Of a stretch of 9,796 nucleotides of DNA, positions 5,587-9,796 are shown in pieces. A program made the translations under genes and the position numbers. The notes beneath the pieces were generated by a model. That model made no database searches. It worked only from the letters and a program-made list of their open reading frames with translations, and was not told the DNA's origin. This stretch comes from an uncultured Oscillospiraceae bacterium (lineage in GTDB: Bacteria > Bacillota > Clostridia > Oscillospirales > Oscillospiraceae), in NCBI GenBank assembly GCA_900769835.1, contig CAAGIE010000094.1, positions 1 through 9,796 of the forward strand, read 5' to 3'. Positions within the stretch are counted from its first letter, which is position 1. Every line of letters begins with the position of its first letter.

Positions 5587-5775
5587 ATGAGTTTTTACGG
5601 TGTTTGGGAAACCTGGAAGATCGTGTACCTGCCTGTGAATTCCACAGGTGGCATCCGCGGAGTGGCATTTGTGGAAGCGGGTGACCGCGGCCACGCAATG
5701 CAGGTGTTCCGCGAGCAGTATAGCGGCAAATACATCACGGTGCAGAGCATCCAGAAACTGTCCGATTGTCGATGA
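5587..5775 (+). CDS. Small protein (62 aa), tandem paralogue B
   Basis: The product is 62 aa, a diverged tandem copy of the preceding gene. The shared core is TWKIVYLP near the N-terminus, RGVAFVEA, a helix with FREQYSGKY, and a closing strand with SIQK. It has a slightly longer N-terminus (MSFYGVWE). I start at 5587 because AAGGAG (5573-5578) is 8 bases upstream; the frame opens earlier at 5566, but that ATG overlaps the previous gene's end and has no site. Its last base is also the first base of the operon terminator. Function is unknown; two copies of such a small domain side by side could form a heterodimer. Confidence 0.8.
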   Translation: MSFYGVWETWKIVYLPVNSTGGIRGVAFVEAGDRGHAMQVFREQYSGKYITVQSIQKLSDCR

Positions 5776-5809
5776 AAAAGCCCCCCGGCTGGCAAGCCGG
5801 GGGCTTTTT
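5775..5809. terminator. Intrinsic terminator of the small-protein operon
   Basis: A GC-rich stem (5782-5790 with 5795-5803, GGCA loop) is extended, across one bulged C at 5781, by GAAAAA pairing with CTTTTT. It starts at the last base of the stop codon of paralogue B. The flanking A and T tracts let it act in both directions. Confidence 0.9.
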
Positions 5810-5822
5810 GCTGTGCGGGCGG

Positions 5823-5851
5823 TTGCAATCAAGACTTTGGTGTGTTAAAAT
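5823..5851 (+). promoter_or_regulatory. Promoter of the aldo/keto reductase gene
   Basis: TTGCAA (5823-5828), 17 bases, TAAAAT (5846-5851), with a TG (5843-5844) one base before the -10 making it an extended -10. It lies between the operon terminator and the gene start, so the reductase is separately transcribed. Confidence 0.75.
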
Positions 5852-5882
5852 AAAAAAAGATAAAAAACTTAGGAGTGAGTGT

Positions 5883-6890
5883 ATGGAATACAGAGTTTTA
5901 GGTAAGACCGGCCTGAATATCTCCCGACTGGGCTTTGGCGGCATCCCTATCCAGAAGATCGATGCAGAAGGCACAAAGGTGCTGATGCGCGCGCTGAAGG
6001 AGCAGGGGGTCAATTATATCGACACCGCCCGGGGCTATACCGTCAGTGAGGAATATCTGGGCTATGCCCTTGAGGGCATCCGTCAGCACTTTGTGCTGGC
6101 CACCAAGAGTATGTCCCGCACAAAAGAGGCGATGGCAAAGGATATCGACATCAGCCTCCATAACCTCCGCACAGACTATATTGACCTCTACCAGATCCAC
6201 AACCCCGGCGCAAAGGATCTGGAGCAGGTGATGGCGCCCGGTGGTGCGCTGGAAGCACTGCAGGAGGCAAAAGATCACGGTAAGATCGGTCATATCGGCA
6301 TCACCCTCCACTCTGTGGATCTGTTCCGTCAGGCAGTGGAACTGCCGTGGGTGGAAACCATTATGTTCCCTTATAATATCGTGGAGACCCAGGGCGAGGA
6401 CCTGATCGCAAAGTGCGCAGAGAAGAACATCGGCTTTATCTGCATGAAGCCTCTGGCCGGCGGCGCTATTGAGGACGCGACCGTTGCTCTGCGTTTTGTG
6501 GTAGCGAACCCCAATGTGACCGTGGTGATCCCCGGTATGGCAGAGGATCGGGAGATCGCCCAGAATGTGGCGGCCATCGCCGATACCGCGCCCCTGACTC
6601 CGGAGGAGAATCAGAAGATTCGGGAGATCCGGGACTTTTTGGGCACCAATTTCTGCCGCCGTTGCAATTATTGCGCCCCCTGCACTGTGGGCATCAACAT
6701 TCCGGCAATGTTCCTGTTCGAGGGCTATTACAGCCGCTATAACCTGAAGGATTGGGCAGTGGAGCGGTATGCCGCGCTTCCAAAGACCGCATCGGACTGC
6801 GTGGGTTGCGGCGCTTGCGAGGAGCGTTGCCCCTACCAACTTCCCATTCGGAAAATGCTGGAAAAGGTAACTGCCGTAATGGGCAAATAA
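5883..6890 (+). CDS. Aldo/keto reductase with C-terminal 4Fe-4S clusters
   Basis: The product is 335 aa: an NAD(P)H-type aldo/keto reductase barrel followed by a ferredoxin-like tail, as in the COG1453 group of predicted oxidoreductases. The catalytic tetrad is visible as Asp47 and Tyr52 (YIDTARGY), Lys75 (ATKS) and His106 (QIHN). Two cysteine clusters follow: C258-x2-C261-x2-C264-x2-C267, and C306-x2-C309-x2-C312-x3-C316-P, the latter a standard 4Fe-4S motif. The clusters suggest electron exchange with ferredoxin or use in an anaerobe. AGGAG (5871-5875) 7 bases before the ATG sets the start; the frame extends upstream to 5766, but that part crosses a terminator. No terminator separates it from the next gene. 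No signal peptide, so it is cytoplasmic. The substrate is unknown. Confidence 0.93.
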   Translation: MEYRVLGKTGLNISRLGFGGIPIQKIDAEGTKVLMRALKEQGVNYIDTARGYTVSEEYLGYALEGIRQHFVLATKSMSRTKEAMAKDIDISLHNLRTDYIDLYQIHNPGAKDLEQVMAPGGALEALQEAKDHGKIGHIGITLHSVDLFRQAVELPWVETIMFPYNIVETQGEDLIAKCAEKNIGFICMKPLAGGAIEDATVALRFVVANPNVTVVIPGMAEDREIAQNVAAIADTAPLTPEENQKIREIRDFLGTNFCRRCNYCAPCTVGINIPAMFLFEGYYSRYNLKDWAVERYAALPKTASDCVGCGACEERCPYQLPIRKMLEKVTAVMGK

Positions 6891-6900
6891 TAAAAAATTC

Positions 6901-6929
6901 TTGCGTAGTAAAAAACACTGTGATATAAT
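6901..6929 (+). promoter_or_regulatory. Strong promoter of the PAPTYA-repeat protein gene
   Basis: TTGCGT (6901-6906), 17 bases, a perfect TATAAT (6924-6929), with an upstream TG forming an extended -10 (TGATATAAT). It starts 10 bases after the reductase stop. The downstream ribosome binding site AAAGGAG (6947-6953) is 8 bases before the ATG and partly overlaps a perfect 10-base palindrome, AGAGATCTCT (6952-6961). Confidence 0.85.
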
Positions 6930-6961
6930 AGTGAAAACTATAAAATAAAGGAGAGATCTCT

Positions 6962-7684
6962 ATGTCTGAACATATCAATCCCACTGAGCAGCTGGAGCCC
7001 ATCGAGAACGCTTGCCCCGTCTGCGAGACTCCCGTTGCAGAGCCCGTACCCGCTCCTGCACCTGCATTCGTAGCCGCTGAGCCCATCGCTCCCGCTCCTA
7101 CTTATGCGCCTCCCGCACCCACCTATGCGGCTCCCGCACCTACCTATGCAGCACCCGCACCCGCACCTACTTACGCAGCACCCGCACCCGCACCCACTTA
7201 CGCTGCACCTGCACCCGCTCCCACTTATGCGGCTCCTGCACCTACCTATACTGCACCCGCACCTACCTATGCAGCTCCTGCACCTACCTATACTACCCCC
7301 GCACCCACTTATGCCGCTCCCACATACACCTACCCCACTCCCGCAGTGCGGGTTGCCACCGAGCCTGTTGTCGACGGCAAGACCAAGGCACAGGGCTTTG
7401 TTGGTATGGGTCTGGGCATCGGCAGCCTGGTATTTGCAGTTATCGGCCTGATCTACACTCTGGCGACTTTGGGCTACTATGCAACCGGTTTTGTAGTTTC
7501 TCTGTACTTCGGTCTGTTCTCTATGCCTCTGAGTATCGTGGGCAAGATTCTTTGCAATAAGAGCCAGGAAGCAGGCAACACTTCCGGCGCTTGCTCCGCA
7601 GGCGGTAAGCTGGCAACAGCCGGCATGGTCGTCACCATCGTAATGCTGGCCTTTGGCATCATCAGCTTGCTGATTGGTGCATAA
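6962..7684 (+). CDS. Membrane protein with PAPTYA-repeat stalk (DUF4190-like C-terminus)
   Basis: The product is 240 aa. A short N-terminus with C18-P-V-C21, a half zinc-ribbon-like pair, leads into a Pro/Ala/Tyr-rich repeat (residues 46-127) with ten copies of PTY(A/T). The C-terminal part has three hydrophobic segments (about 145-170, 174-198 and 217-239) separated by a short polar loop with Cys198 and Cys211. Gly-rich GMGLGIGSLVF, then KILCNKSQEAG and KLATAGMVV resemble the layout of DUF4190 membrane proteins. There is no classical signal peptide, so the repeat region may be cytoplasmic or lead a tail-anchored topology. It has its own strong promoter and terminator. Function is unknown; such proteins are often tied to envelope upkeep. 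DUF4190 is suggested by layout only. Confidence 0.8.
   Translation: MSEHINPTEQLEPIENACPVCETPVAEPVPAPAPAFVAAEPIAPAPTYAPPAPTYAAPAPTYAAPAPAPTYAAPAPAPTYAAPAPAPTYAAPAPTYTAPAPTYAAPAPTYTTPAPTYAAPTYTYPTPAVRVATEPVVDGKTKAQGFVGMGLGIGSLVFAVIGLIYTLATLGYYATGFVVSLYFGLFSMPLSIVGKILCNKSQEAGNTSGACSAGGKLATAGMVVTIVMLAFGIISLLIGA
7097..7343 (+). repeat. In-frame coding repeat (PAPTYA units)
   Basis: Imperfect 18- or 24-base units encode PTYAAPA or PTYAAPAPA, ten in all. Third codon positions vary (CCC/CCT/CCG-like, TAT/TAC), so the tract is kept by selection on protein or has diverged since expansion. Length changes in steps of 6 bases (an extra PA) keep the frame. Copy number is likely to vary between strains. 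Confidence 0.85.
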
Positions 7685-7705
7685 CCCAAAGCAAATACCC
7701 AAGCG

Positions 7706-7719
7706 TGATCAGCTGATCA
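7706..7719. promoter_or_regulatory. Perfect 14-base palindrome TGATCAGCTGATCA
   Basis: A perfect two-fold symmetric 14-mer lies between the stop of the repeat protein gene and the terminator, 58 bases before the ligase start. It has no loop, so it suits a protein-binding site better than a hairpin. No regulator is visible in the window. Confidence 0.4.
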
Positions 7720-7728
7720 AGAAAACTG

Positions 7729-7760
7729 TTTCCGCTGGCACAATGCCAGCGGAAATTTTT
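7729..7760 (+). terminator. Intrinsic terminator immediately before the ligase gene
   Basis: TTTCCGCTGGCA (7729-7740) pairs perfectly with TGCCAGCGGAAA (7744-7755), 12 bp with a CAA loop, followed by TTTTT (7756-7760). It should end the repeat-protein transcript. Its T-tract ends only 16 bases before the ligase ATG, leaving no room for a promoter between them, so it may also work as an attenuator. Confidence 0.9.
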
Positions 7761-7776
7761 ATGCAGAGGAATACCT

Positions 7777-9696
7777 ATGGATAAAAAGACGAGAGACACC
7801 ATGCGTATCAGACGGGAGCAGCTGGAGGCTTCTCAAAAGGAGATGAAGGACATCTTCCGGATCATGTTCCGGGAGGAGAACAACATCTTGTGCGAGACCA
7901 ACGACGGCTTCCGCATCCAGACAAGTACATACGGACAGATCCACCGACGCATTTGTGATGCGGCGGCGGCTTTGTATGCAAAGCTGGGCGCAGAGCATCG
8001 CTATATCGCTCTGGAAATGGAAAACAGTCCCGAGTGGGTCGTGGCGTTCTGGGCGATCCTGATGAGCGGCAATAAGCCGTATCTGGTGAACACCCGCTAT
8101 CCTGCGGATCTGACGGGCAGTATCCTGCAGACACTGGATGTGCGGCACATCATTTGCAAGACCGGTTCTGCATTAAAGGGCGAAGTGATCGATATTGCCG
8201 GGTTGGCAGGGGAGTACCCCGCCGTGCCGGAGGATGTATTTGAAAACGAGATCGCCTTTTCTTCCTCTGCCACCTCTATGAACGAGGTGATCTGCTTCTA
8301 TTCCGGTCTGCAGATCGCTGAGCAGATCCTGAATTTCAAGCAGATCGTAAAAGAATGTCCCCAGATGATCGACCATTATAAGGGTCGGCTGAAGCAACTG
8401 GCATTCCTGCCGTTTTATCACGTGTTCGGCCTGTTTGCGGTGTATTTCTGGTTCAGCTTCTTCGGCTGGACGATGGTATTTCTGCGGGATTACGGCGCAG
8501 ACACGATTTTAAAGACCTGCCGCCGTCATCAGGTGACCCATATTTTTGCGGTGCCGATGTTGTGGCATACCGTGGAAAAGCAGGTCTGGGCAGAGGCCGC
8601 AAAGCAAGGCGCTTCTCAGGAGGAGAAACTCCGCAAGGCATTGAAATTTACCACATCCCTGCAAAATGTGTTCCCCGCAATGGGCGCCACTGTGGCAAAG
8701 CGTATGTTGCGCCAGGTGACGGATAAATTGTTCGGCAATTCCATAAAGTTCTGCATCAACGGCGGCAGTTACCTGCGGGATACCGCGATGGAACTTTTCA
8801 ACGGCTTGGGCTACCGGATGCACAACGGCTACGGCATGAGCGAGGTGGGCATCACCTCCGTAGAACTGCGCCGACGTCCTAAGGACAGAAACCTCAATTC
8901 CATCGGCCATCCCTTTACCGCGGTGGAATACCGCCTGAACGAGGAGGGCGTTCTCCAGATCAGGGGCGCAACGCTCTGCGTCAAGAAACTGGTCAACGGC
9001 CAGCCCGTAGCAGTCGACGAGTGGCTCGATACCGGTGACCGTATGGCCTGCCGGGACGGCCATTACTACATCCACGGCCGCACCAGCGATATGGTGATCG
9101 GCGAAAACGGCGAAAATATCAACCCCGACACAGTGGAAAAAGTGTTCCGCCCCCAGGGCGTTCAGCAGTTTTGCGTGTTGGGTCTGCCCGGTGAGAACGG
9201 TCAGGAACTGGCGCTGGTGGCGCAGATCAATCCCTATACCACCCAGGCAATGGCCAACCGCCTGAAAGAGTATTTCTATGGGGTGAATAACACCCTTCCC
9301 GCCACCGGTTCTGTGCGGAAATTCTATTTCACTTTTGATGAACTGTCACCTCCCAATGCGGTGAAGGTGAGCCGCACCCAGCTGGCAGATAAAATTGCCA
9401 AGGGTCAGGTGCGGTTGACGAGTTTCCAGCAGTTCCAGCCGGAGGGCGCAGAGGAGGGGGAAGATTCTCCTTTATTGCGCCAGGTCTGCCGGATCGTGGC
9501 AGAGGTGCTGGAACTGGAGGAGGAGAAGGTCACTGCCAATGCCCATATCTTCTACGATCTGGGCGCTACCAGTATCCAGTATTTCTCCATTCTCTCCAAA
9601 CTGGCGGAGCATTTCTCCCTTGCGGGATACGACGGCGGCGACAGTACTTGCTATACGCCCAAGGAAATATCTGAATATATAGAGAGTAAATTGTAA
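7777..9696 (+). CDS. AMP-dependent ligase fused to a carrier protein domain
   Basis: The product is 639 aa: an ANL-superfamily acyl-adenylating ligase (about 25-545) fused to a phosphopantetheine carrier domain (about 563-637). Ligase motifs: a degenerate P-loop FSSSATSMNEV (161-171) lacking the usual Thr-Gly and Lys, LPFYHVFG (211-218), NGYGMSE (350-356), LDTGD (417-421), HGRTSDMVIGENGENINP (433-450), and the presumed catalytic Lys530 in NAVKVSR. The carrier has DLGATSIQ (594-601) with Ser599 as the attachment site. It should adenylate a carboxylic acid and load it on its own carrier, an NRPS- or fatty-acyl-AMP-ligase-like step. AGAGGA is 7 bases before the ATG. The next gene starts one base after its stop. 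Substrate, fatty acid or amino acid, cannot be told. Confidence 0.88.
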   Translation: MDKKTRDTMRIRREQLEASQKEMKDIFRIMFREENNILCETNDGFRIQTSTYGQIHRRICDAAAALYAKLGAEHRYIALEMENSPEWVVAFWAILMSGNKPYLVNTRYPADLTGSILQTLDVRHIICKTGSALKGEVIDIAGLAGEYPAVPEDVFENEIAFSSSATSMNEVICFYSGLQIAEQILNFKQIVKECPQMIDHYKGRLKQLAFLPFYHVFGLFAVYFWFSFFGWTMVFLRDYGADTILKTCRRHQVTHIFAVPMLWHTVEKQVWAEAAKQGASQEEKLRKALKFTTSLQNVFPAMGATVAKRMLRQVTDKLFGNSIKFCINGGSYLRDTAMELFNGLGYRMHNGYGMSEVGITSVELRRRPKDRNLNSIGHPFTAVEYRLNEEGVLQIRGATLCVKKLVNGQPVAVDEWLDTGDRMACRDGHYYIHGRTSDMVIGENGENINPDTVEKVFRPQGVQQFCVLGLPGENGQELALVAQINPYTTQAMANRLKEYFYGVNNTLPATGSVRKFYFTFDELSPPNAVKVSRTQLADKIAKGQVRLTSFQQFQPEGAEEGEDSPLLRQVCRIVAEVLELEEEKVTANAHIFYDLGATSIQYFSILSKLAEHFSLAGYDGGDSTCYTPKEISEYIESKL

Positions 9697-9697
9697 T

Positions 9698-9796
9698 ATG
9701 AACAAAAATAAGTGGCTTGTCAATTTATGTATGGGCTTTGTAAAACTCACCGGTCTTTTGCCCGCGCTGATCTTTTTTAAGCCCCGTGTCCATCTG
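9698..9796 (+). CDS. Probable lysophospholipid (PlsC-like) acyltransferase, 5' part
   Basis: Only the first 33 codons are in the window; the frame is open at the right edge. The N-terminus, with a hydrophobic stretch LVNLCMGFVKLTGLLPALIFF followed by KPRVHL, resembles the start of lysophospholipid acyltransferases that often accompany ligase/carrier fusions in Clostridia. The catalytic HxxxxD motif would lie beyond the window, so this is recognition from general memory of the family, not proof. The ATG follows the upstream stop by one base and has only a weak AGAGAG before it, so translation is probably coupled to the ligase gene. Confidence 0.5.
   Translation, partial: MNKNKWLVNLCMGFVKLTGLLPALIFFKPRVHL

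Noticed and set aside
5766..5882. N-terminal extension of the aldo/keto reductase
   Set aside because: The extension crosses the operon terminator and the reductase promoter; AGGAG 7 bases before 5883 marks the real start.
5898..6839. Minus-strand 313-codon frame opposite the aldo/keto reductase
   Set aside because: It is a shadow of a clearly recognised gene, rich in His and Cys from antisense codons, without a ribosome binding site.
7097..7343. CRISPR-like array
   Set aside because: Units are only 18-24 bases, lack unique spacers and encode an in-frame peptide repeat.
6938..7702. Minus-strand 254-codon frame encoding a Cys/Gly-rich repetitive protein
   Set aside because: It is the antisense of the PAPTYA repeat; the sense frame has a perfect promoter, a ribosome binding site and membrane segments.

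Overview
The window looks like a chromosomal segment from a gut-type Clostridia bacterium (Bacillota, probably Oscillospirales/Ruminococcaceae-like). The evidence is strong AGGAGG-type ribosome binding sites before nearly every gene, sigma-A promoters with extended -10 elements, many U-tailed intrinsic terminators, moderately GC-rich coding DNA, and a repertoire (DUF11 proteins, iron-sulfur aldo/keto reductase, AMP-ligase/carrier fusion) familiar from that group. The taxonomic call is an inference; there is no rRNA or other marker gene.

Layout. 1-189 is an AT-rich open frame running in from the left edge and ending at a terminator (221-260). 190-811 is a gene-free stretch of about 620 bases built from two related repeat units, each a terminator, a small hairpin and shared GC-rich modules in the same order. 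812-1663 (+) is a patatin-like lipid hydrolase, convergent with 1702-3060 (-), a complete free-standing NRPS-type condensation-domain protein. 3302-4156 (+) is a two-domain DUF11 protein without a signal peptide. 4478-5775 (+) is a four-gene operon of small unrecognised proteins (200, 97, 57 and 62 aa) with a near-consensus promoter and a cluster of TTAGAA motifs; its last two genes are diverged tandem copies of each other. 5883-6890 (+) is an aldo/keto reductase with two four-cysteine iron-sulfur clusters at its C-terminus. 6962-7684 (+) is a membrane protein with a PAPTYA-repeat stalk. 7777-9696 (+) is an AMP-dependent ligase fused to an acyl/peptidyl carrier domain, followed one base later by the start of a probable lysophospholipid acyltransferase (9698 to the edge).

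How the genes may work together. Several are acyl or lipid enzymes: patatin hydrolase, stand-alone condensation enzyme, AMP-ligase/carrier fusion and PlsC-like acyltransferase. The last two form a clear operon: the ligase would load an acyl or aminoacyl group on its own carrier and the acyltransferase could pass an acyl group to a lipid. Whether the condensation protein, 4.7 kb away on the other strand, uses the same carrier is speculation, but it has no other carrier partner in view. The small-protein operon and the DUF11 protein stand apart and are the least understood parts of the window.
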